A stretch of DNA of 64,000 nucleotides from Labyrinthula sp. Ha. Lineage: Eukaryota; Sar; Bigyra; Labyrinthulida; Labyrinthulaceae. The position numbers were made by a program, and so were the translations under genes. Below, in pieces: positions 1-10,900 of this stretch. The notes under the pieces are model-generated. The model worked only from the letters and a program-made list of their open reading frames with translations. It made no database searches and was not told where the DNA came from. The stretch is from contig JAALGZ010000041.1 in NCBI GenBank assembly GCA_015227615.1, positions 1 through 64,000 on the forward strand, read 5' to 3'. The stretch's first letter is position 1; every line of letters begins with the position of its first letter.

Positions 1-39
1 CTAGAATTTCCCTAGGTAAAAATTAAGCCATTTTTAACC

Positions 40-64
40 GGAACTCGTATGACCGCTGTCATAC
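40..64. repeat. Left recombination-site-like inverted repeat of the Crypton
   Basis: GTATGAC (47-53), CGCT (54-57) and GTCATAC (58-64) form a perfect 7-bp inverted repeat with a 4-bp centre, preceded by GGAA at 40-43. The same layout recurs at 3658-3690 on the other side of the recombinase gene. I infer a tyrosine-recombinase core site with two arm-binding half-sites and a short crossover region. Confidence 0.55.
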
Positions 65-502
65 TTTTTTTAAAGAGCCAATGAAAAGACCTTTTGGTTT
101 TGCGAACCTTTGCAGAAGAGAACACCGGATAAAATCACAGTGGGGAATTACCATACAATTCTAATTTGCTGAAAACAAATACAAATCAAACAAAGAGTGC
201 TCAAAAAAAAGAAATAGGTAAAACTCGGCGAATGTTTCATCTTTTTTAACGATTTTTGGCTTGTTGGAAAGCTCTTTTAAAGATGCTTTGTTTTTTTATT
301 TAACTTTTTAATATCTTCTGTATTTTTTGACGATACACGATTTTACTATTTGCCTAAAATGCGAGCAAAAGAAGAAAAAACAATGGGTTACACTTTGTTG
401 CTTTCTTCGTTTGTGTTAGGGAAGAGTAATTTTATGTTTCATCTAACATCTAAATTGTTGCTAGAACCTGTTTCCTGCATAATTTTTTTGGTTCGAAGAA
501 AA

Positions 503-2659
503 ATGGACGATCGATTGAATGAAGAGGATTGGGCAGAGATTTCACAACATGTTTCTGAAATCAGAGCAAACACGATTGCCAAAAACTCTAAGAGCTCGTA
601 CGAGGGTTCCTACACCCAATTTGTAGCTTGGTGCATAAGAAACAAACCCAATGTTTTGGCTGAAGATTTTCTTAACAAGTTGAAGGAAGGAAGTGATGCT
701 GAAGCGCCAATGAGTTTAAAACTCATTAGGAAAATAATTAAAACCTTTCCGAATTTACCACCCTTGAAATTTGATGATCTAGATGTAGAAACCTTCATGT
801 CGTGGATTGTAACTAAGAAAAGAAGTGAAGGGAGCTTTTTCAGTTTTTCTAGTTACTCAACTCACCGTTCTGCTCTTTACAGTCTTTACCGTGAACACAA
901 AGTTCGTTTTAGTTCTGAGTTCGAGAACGAGTTAAAAAATCATTTTAGAGGTTTAAAAAGAAAAATTGCTTCGGAAGAACAAGCAGGTCAAGGTGTGATT
1001 AAACGTGGGAAAGATCCTCTTACAATGCCTTTGTTCAAGATCCTTAATTTAGCAATGTTGCACACTGAGAAAAAGGATTTTGTTTTCTTCAAAGCATTTT
1101 TAACAATCACTTGGAACTTAATGTGTAGAGCTGTTAACACTTTCAGCATTCATTACAGGCATTTAACTTGGAAAGAAGATGCCCTTTGCATAATTTTCTG
1201 CCATCAGAAGAATGATCAAGCAGGTGAAAAAGCTAGAGATCCTAGACACGTTTACGCTAATCCGCTACAACCTGAAATTTGTCCAGTTTTTTCCCTTGGC
1301 ATGTACTGGTCAATCTTTGGGTTTGGAGATGGCACCTCTCTTTTTGGTGGAAACAATCAGTACAACAGATTCAGAAAAGGTCAGAAAAGCATTTTTAGTC
1401 TCGATGAAGTTGAGAGCGAGCTTAGGAGAAGAGGTTTGACTCCTGAGGAGTTTGGAACTCATTCCCTAAGAAAAGGTGCAGCAACTTTCTGTGCTTCAGG
1501 TCACACTAATGCACCTCCAATTGCTGCAGTTCAGTTACGTGCTGGATGGTCAATGGGCACTGTTTTAAACGTCTACCTTCGCTTTGAGGCTGCTGGAGAT
1601 CAGTACGTGGGACGTACTGTAGGCGGTCTACCAATTAGCAGCTACAAGTTTTCTACACTACCACAAAGATTTGAGTTTGCTGATGACCAGGTAGAAAGAG
1701 CTAAGCAGTTGATGTTTCCAAGCGCTCCAAAACAAATCTCTTTGATTCTGGAGTTTTGTTTAGCATCAATGGTGTACCAGGAGAATTTTTTAAGAAAAGA
1801 GCTACCAGAAAATCATCTTCTTTTTAACACCCCAATTTTTCAGGAGAAAAGCCTAATTCAAACTCTTAGAGAAAAAGTGATTTGCGGTGTTTCTAACTCT
1901 GATGGAAGTGGTCTTCAGGCGACAGGAATTCCCGCACACGTAGACATCTTAACAAAACTTCATCATGTGGGTAGAGTTGTAGATGAGTTGGTTCAACGAA
2001 ATGAAAGATCTAGAATTGAGGACAGATCAATCATTCTTACTCAAATTAAAGATGTTTTACAGGAACGTGATGTTGGATCTGGAGTAATCACACATGCTGT
2101 ACTGAAAAAGATGTTAGATGAAGCGTTTGCAAAGCATGAAACAGAATTTCTCTTAGAAAGAATGAGAACCCTTACAGGCAATGATGGTAATGAAGAGGAA
2201 GGGGTTGAAAATATGATAAACTCTACTCCTCCATCCACCTTAAACCTTTGGCCAGATAATGTTCTAAAACATGTTCCTGTAGGGTTCTCATTTCCCAAAG
2301 GAACTGCGCGCTCTCTCTGGTTGATTTGGAACTGTGGCAATGCTGAAAAAAGCCTACCACCATTGAAAAGTTGCACGCCAGTCGACATGCCTAATCGTAA
2401 TTGCCGAAAAAAACTCAGTGATTTAAAATTCTTGATGAACTTACTTGAGAATGAAGCAAGCAGGAAAAACCTGTCTCCATCAATTAAAAGTCTTCAGGAT
2501 GCTCAACTTTGGTTTGATGAATGTAAAAAAGTTCTTGAAGTGGAAAAAGTTACCCCAATGAAGAGATCTAGAAGGACAAAGGAATTAAGCTGGCAAACGG
2601 TTGTAAAATTAAAACGAAAAGGGTTGCAATTAACTAGAACGGAAAATCACAGACTCTAA
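503..2659 (+). CDS. Crypton-type tyrosine recombinase
   Basis: This site-specific recombinase of the tyrosine-recombinase fold would cut and join DNA through a covalent phosphotyrosine to move the element. Counting from the ATG at 503 (718 aa), the catalytic set is visible: R209 in LMCRAVN, K236 in HQKND, H320 and R323 in HSLRKGAATF, W349 in AGWSMG in place of the second His, and the nucleophile Y358 in NVYLRF. The GDQYVGRTVGGLP stretch after the active site is typical of Crypton proteins of oomycetes and other protists, as far as I recall. The N-terminal 200 residues fit a helical DNA-binding domain. The C-terminal 300 residues are of unknown role and end in a basic tail. In-frame ATGs at 359, 383 and 434 would add a hydrophobic leader, so I prefer MDDRLNEEDW. 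The ORF is open to TAA at 2657, so the protein looks functional. Confidence 0.85.
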   Translation: MDDRLNEEDWAEISQHVSEIRANTIAKNSKSSYEGSYTQFVAWCIRNKPNVLAEDFLNKLKEGSDAEAPMSLKLIRKIIKTFPNLPPLKFDDLDVETFMSWIVTKKRSEGSFFSFSSYSTHRSALYSLYREHKVRFSSEFENELKNHFRGLKRKIASEEQAGQGVIKRGKDPLTMPLFKILNLAMLHTEKKDFVFFKAFLTITWNLMCRAVNTFSIHYRHLTWKEDALCIIFCHQKNDQAGEKARDPRHVYANPLQPEICPVFSLGMYWSIFGFGDGTSLFGGNNQYNRFRKGQKSIFSLDEVESELRRRGLTPEEFGTHSLRKGAATFCASGHTNAPPIAAVQLRAGWSMGTVLNVYLRFEAAGDQYVGRTVGGLPISSYKFSTLPQRFEFADDQVERAKQLMFPSAPKQISLILEFCLASMVYQENFLRKELPENHLLFNTPIFQEKSLIQTLREKVICGVSNSDGSGLQATGIPAHVDILTKLHHVGRVVDELVQRNERSRIEDRSIILTQIKDVLQERDVGSGVITHAVLKKMLDEAFAKHETEFLLERMRTLTGNDGNEEEGVENMINSTPPSTLNLWPDNVLKHVPVGFSFPKGTARSLWLIWNCGNAEKSLPPLKSCTPVDMPNRNCRKKLSDLKFLMNLLENEASRKNLSPSIKSLQDAQLWFDECKKVLEVEKVTPMKRSRRTKELSWQTVVKLKRKGLQLTRTENHRL

Positions 2660-2747
2660 ACTGGACACCTTTGGGAATAGAATAAACCTCAGCTGATTTT
2701 ATTGTTACAGAAATAACTAGTTCAAGTTTAGCTAACAATGAACAAAA

Positions 2748-3377
2748 CTATTTTTGTATAAATTCGGCTTTATATCTTTGCAAGTCAACTAGTCTTTTAT
2801 CAGCTAAACCAGGATCTAATAACATTCTTGCATTTTGAATAATAAGGCCTGCTCTGTTCCCTCTTATTATTGAGTTATCTCTATCTATACAGTTGAACAA
2901 ATCTTTTTCCAAAGGTTTTCGAACAAAGTTAAATACATCAAAAGATAAACAGATTAATTGATCAACCTGGAGTTTTGTGTTTAGCAAATAGTTTTCAACT
3001 GTAGTTGCAATTCTATCATTGTCCAGAAAGTAACACTCTTTGCACCTGTGTACTTCACAAGTTGAACATACAAAAACAGATTCTGTTTCAAGTGGCTTTA
3101 AGTAAACATGACAGCTAATATTTTCATCCGCGTGTACTTCAGAAAATAGATTGTGATTCAAGGAGCATGTATCGAAGTTGATAACCTGATCAAGATTAAA
3201 ACCAATAGCTAGAAACCAGTCAAAGATAAACACTTGGCCAAGTTCGATTGATGTTTACAAGAAGCCATTCTTGTTCAGTAGACCATGATTTCCTGCATGG
3301 TTAAAGAATTGAAATGTTTTACCCATTAGGAAGTGAAAAAGGTTTACGAAGCACTTTTGGTCTTCTTCATTTTCCAT
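2748..3377 (-). pseudogene. Crypton companion gene with a Cys4 motif
   Basis: Unrecognised protein, convergent with the recombinase (88 bp between stops) and inside the same pair of terminal sites, so it probably belongs to the element. From the ATG at 3377 (MENEEDQ) the frame runs 209 sense codons but contains one TAA at 3257-3255 (codon 41). Downstream of that the frame is open, with no nearby ATG at the point where it resumes. A Cys4 cluster, CSTCEVHRCKEC, has the spacing of a small zinc-binding knuckle. Either the gene is freshly broken or a short intron removes the stop. A 51-nt in-frame candidate exists, but its donor (GTCTAC) is weak. The coding-like composition supports a once-real gene. 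I cannot assign a function. Confidence 0.45.
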
Positions 3378-3657
3378 ATTCTTCTAAAATGTATAGAGAA
3401 CATCAGCGGCAACTTGAACCTCTAGATCCAATTCAAGTCCAATCAGTGCATCAATTATGTGAGTTCATATCTTCCCTTGAACGAAGCATCTATATCCAGT
3501 TCTCGGCTCTACTTGTCATGTCGCAGAATATGATAGTTATTAGTTTCTGCTGCAACCTCCAAAGTGCTCATTTCATTTTGAGTGTTACTTTTTTTTTCAC
3601 TTTCGGTTGAATTCCTGTTTCTAGAGTTCAACCAATGAAATTGCGCTATTCGGTATT

Positions 3658-3690
3658 GGAAATTGCATGACAGGCTGTCATGCAAATTCC
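3658..3690. repeat. Right recombination-site-like hairpin of the Crypton
   Basis: The left arm GGAAATTGCATGAC (3658-3671), centre AGGCT (3672-3676) and right arm GTCATGCAAATTCC (3677-3690) form a 14-bp inverted repeat with one mismatch. It matches the site at 40-64 in orientation and layout: GGAA, then a T, then G-y-ATGAC, centre, GTCAT. It lies about 280 bp beyond the start of the companion gene. Confidence 0.55.
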
Positions 3691-6600
3691 GACCACAAGT
3701 AATTTATAAAATTTTGGGAAATTTGAATTATACACTCATGAACCAAGTAAAGCTTCAAGAAAACTTGATAAGCAATGAAAAGAAGAAGTTTGTGGTGTAG
3801 GAAATTTCATTTATTTTATGCTTAAAGTACAAAGTCTTAATCTTGGAAGATGGTTTTTTGCTTATACTTTAACGTGAAACAGTTTTTTAGCAGATTCTTA
3901 GAATTCAGAAGTCAAAGCCAAGACTAAACACAAACCAATTCTATAACTAAGAGCTATTAAAAGTTAAAGTTATGTTCAATACTTTGAAAAACTGATTCAA
4001 ATTCCTTAAATCAATTCTCATGGTGAAATTCGCATCAGCAATTTGCTCCTTCCGCATCTATTCTCTTCTAGTATGAGAGAAAACTCTCTCATTGCTAACC
4101 GAGCTAGTTCTTGCAGCTAGCACTGTTCTACCAACTTTTGTAAACTTAGGGAAAGCCTTTTCCTTCTTTTCAAGAGTTTCTTCATAACTTTTTCAACTTT
4201 TATCTTCCTTTTAAGCTTTGATCTTTTTTTTCTAGAGATGCTTCATACCATTTCTTGATCTTTCTTTTAAGAAGTTAATTCACTTCTGTTTTCAGCTTTC
4301 ATTTAATCCTTGTTTTCTGTAGTGGATGTTGAAAGAAAGTACTCAAAGATTTGGCTGGTTCAATTTCGTGGGGTTTAATCGGAGCATTGAAGCTATGTCT
4401 AATGCTGAAAATAAGGGAAAGAAATGAAGACTGAACAGCTATTACCAAATATAATATTTTGATTATAAAAACTAGCGGTAAGGTGGTGGCTTCCTCTGCA
4501 TACTAATATCAAAGGGAAATATTTATTTTCTTGAAACATTATTTCCTCGCTTTTGCTCTTATTGAGTTTAGGATAATATAGTTTTGAGGATGTAAGAGTT
4601 TAAGAAAACATCAAGATACAAGAAAGTAAGAATATTATAAAGGTGGTTAAGGAATAACTTGCAAAAAAGTTGCGAAAATAAAAAGCGAATAGTCTAAGCT
4701 CAATATTTCTACTAAATGTGTCTTATTAATCTGAGACTAAGGCATCCAACTTTGAAGAAAAAAAATAATATTGTTTGCCTTAAAAAGTCAGAAGATGACA
4801 ACGATACTATTTTTTTCAAAAATAAAATTGCATTTCTTTACTAAGTAAGAATTATCCGGTATATAACAATTTATATGTGTTTTTGAATACTTAATCAGCG
4901 GTAAAACTAAGAACATATTTTCCTATACAGAAAATTGCAAAAGTATGACTTAAACTTGCTTAAATAACAGTAGCAATAAACCCAAACTATATCTGTTCTT
5001 ATTCTAACATACTGGAAACTCATGCTAAAATAATGTTATAGTTTATCTTCGTAATATTTTACCTAATAGAAATTCAGTCTTAACTATTTTATCGTTGTGT
5101 TTGAAGTGAAATTATATTAAGTCAAATAACCATTGCTAAGATTAATAAGGAAGTTCTTGGCATTGCTTCGAACAAAATTTAAAACTATTAAAAATCATCA
5201 ATACCTCGAGGTGACAATCATTTTCAGAGTGCTTCGTTGCTTGGGATCACCCATTCAGAAATATTTAAAATTTAAGAGTATAATTTTTCAGTATTTCTTA
5301 AAAGTTGGAAATATTATATTCTCCTATAAAACTAATACAGAATATTGCAATTCCTAGTAAAAACTGTTTCAAGATCTAAGTTTACACGTTTGCTTCAGCA
5401 GGTTTGGTCTATATAAGATTTAGACAGATATTTCTTGAGATATTTCGCAGATAGAAATTAAGAAAAACATTATTTTAGCCCAATAGTGGGTTTCCTTTAA
5501 CAAATATTTAGAATTTAATAAAAAGCCATTCATATATTAGACCATTCACTTCTTAGCTGTTAAAGCTTACGCAGAGCAGAAAATACCTATTCATTGGAAG
5601 AATAAATGATCCTTCTTATTAGAGTTTGTAGATTTTAAATATTTGACTTTTAGGAGTGAATTTTCTTTCAGTTATACTTACGTAACGAAAAATAACCATG
5701 GTAAATAAGTTTGTCATATGGGTCTATTTTAATCTTAAGGTCTGGAAAGAATCAGATCGTCTATTGAATTTTTCTTTATGAGGTAACGTTTGAGTGAATC
5801 TTTATTATAGTTCAGTTAACTCTGTGAAGAGGACCCTTAAGATTCGTATTTATGTTTCTTTTATAAAAGATTCTACGAAATACTGTTATAGCCCACTTTG
5901 TTTGGGCTTCTAATACGAGTTGAGAAAAAAATCAAAGATTGTATGGTAATTGTACTTCTCTCTTGAATATGATTAATAGAGGTGTTCCGATTGTGCAATA
6001 AGGAAAAAGGAAATGAAATATATAGTTTAGATATAGGGATGGGAATAATTTGAGAGGTGGTTCTTATACTTAACATGAATTATTTAACCAAATTTTTCGT
6101 TGATTTCTAGGCCCTATAGAAGACGAGTCAAACATTGATGGTATCAAGCTTGTCAACTTAACTTAAAATTTCATAGGACATGCTTTGTTTCATGAACCAA
6201 ATAATATTAGAAATAGTGCCGAAAATTTTCATTTGCTTTTTCAAGACTGAAATACTTTGGTGGTAAATCTACTTCACAAATTTAAGACATTTCACCCAAA
6301 ATACAGATTGACTGAGACAAAAGAAATATAAAAGCAGCTTAGAGTTGTTATAGTTCAAAAATCAAGAGAAAGCACGGTGCTAGAGCGGCTTTTACTAATA
6401 TAACAAATGTTAACTATATCTTAAAGAATACAAATAAAGACTTATGCATAATAATGAAACTAACACTTAAATTTTGTAATGGCGAAAATATTTAGGAGCA
6501 TAGAAAATCAACGGAATTCTCATCCTTACCGTTATTACTGTTAAATTCAAGGTTTATTTTGATTTTCCTAACAGTAATAATAGTAGGCCAAACTTGGCAA

Positions 6601-6974
6601 TATAGAATTCCGATAGTTACCGTTAGCCGTGATTTGACAAGAATCACTATGCGAGAAATAATTCTAAATCCACCCATTCATTTCAACTTATATTCCGATA
6701 CTGCGAGCTTTTGACACCTTGTGTTCAAAGTAGACTCATATAAGAAGAATAAGAAAAATAGAGTAGCTTTTTTCCTGGTGAAGAGAAGAAACGAAAAGAG
6801 TTAACGCGCACATTAAAATGTTTTGAAGAAAAGCAAGTAGACTGTTTGGATGATAGATCCGTGGCAAAGTGAATTGCGATGTTTCAAATAAAAAGTTACA
6901 ATGTTACTATTTTTTTGTTTAACACGTGGAAGTGAGTAAAACATATCTATCTAGCAAAACTTTCTTTTATAGTC
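3691..6974. other. Gene-free AT-rich DNA
   Basis: No ORF here has a plausible start, composition or splice partner. The few open frames are AT-rich, low-complexity stretches dense in Leu/Ile/Phe/Lys codons. I see no RNA gene, long tandem repeat or terminal repeats. Confidence 0.5.
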
Positions 6975-7920
6975 CCCCATATTATAAAATATTATATCTA
7001 AAGGATGTTTTGAAAAATTTTTGAAAACACGAAGAAAAAAATAAGAAACTCTAAATTGTGATTTTCAACGGGAAATTTGCGTTCACTTACTAGAAACTTA
7101 TGAACGTTTACCTTTTGAGTCGGACGTTGAAACGAGTATCCTTCAGAAGTTACAAGAAATTTCACCAAGTGGAAAACATATTGATCCATTCCACCCTGTT
7201 TTAGGGAATGGAAAACAGTTTAAAAGATATATCAAAGGAGGTTAGCTACATATTTTTAAGTACCCTTATGAACATCATAGGAAAATTCAAACCTTTCATC
7301 AGACTCAGGTATTACTTTTCTGTTTTATAAATTCTTATGCTCACAGCTTGCCAACGTCTCAACCGAGAAATGTACCAGAGAACGCTGATGACTTAACTTC
7401 ACTTAAAATTTTATTGCGAAGTTTTAGGAAATAAGTGATACAATTCTTGAGAAAAAATATTCTAGAACCTTTGATTATTCAGTAGTTGTCTACTTAGGAA
7501 TGCTAATAGCCTCTCAATTTGTTCCCTATCGATGGATATTTGATTATCATCAATAGCATAACTATTCTTCAGAAATGAATGAGGTTTTCCTTTGTCTATT
7601 ATTTTCAAACCATATCTATAGTTTGTCACTTAATTCACTGGATACTCATCATGTACATGTAGACTACCTCTTCCAGTATTACGTTGGATCCTCGGCAAAT
7701 TCGTTATTGCCAGTTTCTAGTAAGACATTATTCGCTAATGTACCAAATAGAGTTGCACGAATTCTCAGATGCGGTGTTTTGAAGCGATTTTAGAGTACTG
7801 TGTGTATTAATGGATTTTGTAATATCTATAAATGTTTTTCTGATGCTTTTCACCGGATGTTTCCAATGTCTTTTTAAATGTTTAATTTGAGCATTATCTA
7901 AAAGACGTAGCTTTAAATAT
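6975..7920 (+). pseudogene. Decayed copy A of the four-exon repeat family
   Basis: This is a broken member of the family seen intact at 15194, 21685, 23112 and 42770. The exon 2 region is recognisable (ISKGCFEKFLKTRR, then RLPFESDVETSILQKL, then PSGKHIDPFHPVLGN) but carries in-frame stops and a divergent start. Exon 3 is barely readable. Exon 4 is recognisable at NHIYSLSLNSLD and GSSANSLLPV. The first half is closest to copy D (FHPVLGN, same 38-nt intron region), whereas exon 4 is closest to copy B (IYxxSLxSLD, GSSxN). No intact exon 1 is found. Several stops make a product of normal length impossible. Confidence 0.8.
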
Positions 7921-10900
7921 AGTTCTTGTCAAAGTATTTTTTAATGTTTCCAAAATACATCTTATAAGAATGAAGGTACTATTCTTAACTAATAAACCCT
8001 TAAGTAGTTCTTTTTTTATCAGATTTATCCCCTCTTTATCTTAGTTCTTGCAGAATTTACGACAGTTGTGATTTTATAAGAGAAACACATTCCTCTTCGT
8101 ATTGAATAATTACAAGAAGAGCTTTTCCAGGTTCGTCTCTCAACAATTAATATTACTAGTATTATATTACAAGGTTGTAGCCTCTATATGATAGTTATAC
8201 AATTTTTCAATATTTTGAGCTTTTTCTACTACAAACCCATCTCTTGAGAGTATATTTTATATAAGATAAATGTTGGTTTCATGAAACCAGGTCAATAGTC
8301 GCATAAATGAGCTAATAGTTGCGTTTCTGGGAATAATTAAATAATCTAAGCGCAAATAAAAGATTTATTAAACTACCAGTTGTAACGATATTTATCGATC
8401 AAGCCCGGTTACAAAAGTTGTGCATTTAGACAAAGCTCTACTAAAATTAAAAAATTGATTTTTGCAAGAACTTATTTACGTATGATTTAGATTGGGAAGA
8501 GCAGAAGTACTTATATGACATGTACTGCTAGTTGATCAGAAGCAGAGTATGATGTCGAGACGATGATAACTTGAAATTATTTTATCATATTCCTCTGATT
8601 GGAGAGGTGAGCAAAAATACGATACTAAAACTGTGGAAGATAGCTGTATATGTTTGACATCCCTATATCATTGAAGTAAGGATAATTCAGAGTATCTATA
8701 CTACCTTAAATCAGGCTCAATCGAAGATCTTGTTGTTGGATATAAAAATTTTACGGAAAAGTAATTGATTCTAATATTGGAAAGCTATCTTGTGGGTAGA
8801 AAACTATTTCAACATGTTTTGTTCTTCGATAAGAATGAGATGAACCCAAGAATGATCAAGTTCTTCAAGAATATGATACAAGAGAAGATGAAAAAGATTT
8901 TAATCAGCAGAAAACCTTATTAAGAACATAGTATAATTTGATGGGTTGATTTGAGAAGAAGAGTTGGTATAAACTATATGTATTGAACTAGATGAGCTGC
9001 CAAGAATAGTATAATGTGTATCGGAGGTGCAGCTCAGGAAAATTCCAGAAATATATTTCTAACATTCCTGTTTAGACATGGGAGAGAAAATTACATCTCA
9101 TGTTTTTTCAGAAATTGAAAAGACTGATAAGATGAATGTTGAATTTCTTATATTAGCCTATCTATTTCTCCCGTCATGCGAGGGAGAGATTTAAGAATAC
9201 TCACATCAGAACACTGCCAAGCAATCCAGCCAAACCTAAAGCAAACGTAAATGCATTTCGAGGTATGCAAATATCATTAGAGCTATTTACTGCTAAGTTA
9301 CCTATACAGCAACATGAACATGGGTAAAAGCAACAGAAACAATTAAAAGAAAATTTCGTGCTTAGCTCTCTACAATAGCTCTACAGAAGGTAGAATAGAT
9401 ATTTATATACGGATAGAAGTTATAGGTATTGGAGTCTATTCTCATACCAGCCCCTTAATGCAATAAATATATCAACAACACTGAAACTCTCTTTAAGGAC
9501 TAGAGCTTCGTATAATGAAATTTACAGTTGGAGTAGCATTAACTAGTTATTATATCTTCAAAGTTGTCATGCCTGATGGTGATGGCTATGAAAAAAAAAA
9601 CTCATTACTTTCAATTGCATTCTTTTCCAAAGGGTCTGTTTACTTAAATTCGTACTTTAATCTACTTTATAAAGCCTGAGCGTATTAGACAGGGAAGAAT
9701 GCCTGTTACGTGGAAGATATAACAGGAGGTTCATGAAAATTTGTTTAAATGTGTTGTATTTTAACGAGGATGGAAATGTACCAAGCAATTTTATGCCACA
9801 CTAAATGAGCCCAAAATATACAACAAAACCAGAAAATTTAAAAGAAATTTGTAGAACTAGAGAAATGATAACCCTTGTCCTTGAATCAGTTGGAGTTTAT
9901 TAGTGGGCATGGTATTGTATATTCTAATTTAAGTGACCAACATCTAGTCTATATTTCCAAAGTAGCAGTGACTACTTAGGATTAATAGGATATATTTTTA
10001 TTGATATTACCGAAAAAAGAATCCTGACATTAATATGGGTGGTACAAAAGGTAAGAAATGTTTCTCTATCTAGTAATGACCTTGATTGTTATCTCCATAT
10101 ATACATTGTAAATAATTACAAGAAAGGAATATATCATGGAGATATAAGTCATAAAAAATCACACAGAAAAGAAGTAGAACGAGGATATCTAACTGAGAAC
10201 TGTTAAAAACTCAAAAAGTAATGTATAAACTGTAGAAAAGTCTCATGCTCAAAAGAATAATGTACATCACCGAACTTTAAATTGAGGCATTATGATTGTT
10301 TAACCCGAGTTTCATATACATTACCACATATTGTAATTTTCTCAGCATGAGCGGCAACATGACCTGAAAACGTTGCTGCCTAAAATTAAATCAACCACTG
10401 TCAAGGTTATAGTGGATAATTTATGGAGATGGTACAAACAATTTATATTAACCGATTTCCCTCCCCCCCCCCCCTTGCTAGCTGGTACTGAATAAGTAAG
10501 CCGTGTTGCCAAACGCTTAGAACTATAATTTGCGAAGAAAGATCTGGAGTTCTAACAGCTGACTGCGATATACGCATGTCAGCAGCCGGAGTATTGGAGG
10601 TGTAAAATAAAACCTCGCTACGAAATCTTCCACGCCCAGCTTTAGAGTATTTTCTGGCGGCGAATCTATTACTATGTATCCAAATTTATAGAATACATAT
10701 ATTTTTAGTAATTGTTTCATTTCCGAATATTAATTAGAAAATTTGCTTATGATTGGTATTAAATGATTTTTATACATACCTATTGTCGATGTTAGAAAAT
10801 TTCATAAGGTCCACTCTTCTATTAAGAATCAATTGATTAACAAAAATAAATCACAATGGTTTGGTAACTATCAGTATGAACTAATAGAGAAAATGCGAGG

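Larger units (their letters stand above)
40..3690 (+). mobile_element. Crypton-like tyrosine-recombinase DNA transposon
   Basis: This is a probable complete Crypton-type element. It holds one long tyrosine-recombinase gene (503-2659) and a convergent second gene (2748-3377), and it is bounded by two similar sites at 40-64 and 3658-3690. Each site is an inverted repeat around a 4-5 bp centre, and the two share the pattern GGAAnTnGyATGAC-centre-GTCAT in the same orientation. That is what a tyrosine recombinase would use as crossover sites. I see no reverse transcriptase or RNase H, which argues against DIRS or Ngaro retroelements. Cryptons are known to lack long terminal inverted repeats. The boundaries are inferred from the paired sites, not from an empty-site comparison. 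Confidence 0.6.

Noticed and set aside
359-502. N-terminal extension of the recombinase from earlier in-frame ATGs
   Set aside because: The extension is short, hydrophobic and unlike recombinase N-termini. MDDRLNEEDW at 503 looks like a normal start, although transcript data could change this.
503-2659. DIRS or Ngaro retroelement instead of Crypton
   Set aside because: No reverse transcriptase or RNase H text was found on either side of the recombinase, and the flanking sites are close to it.
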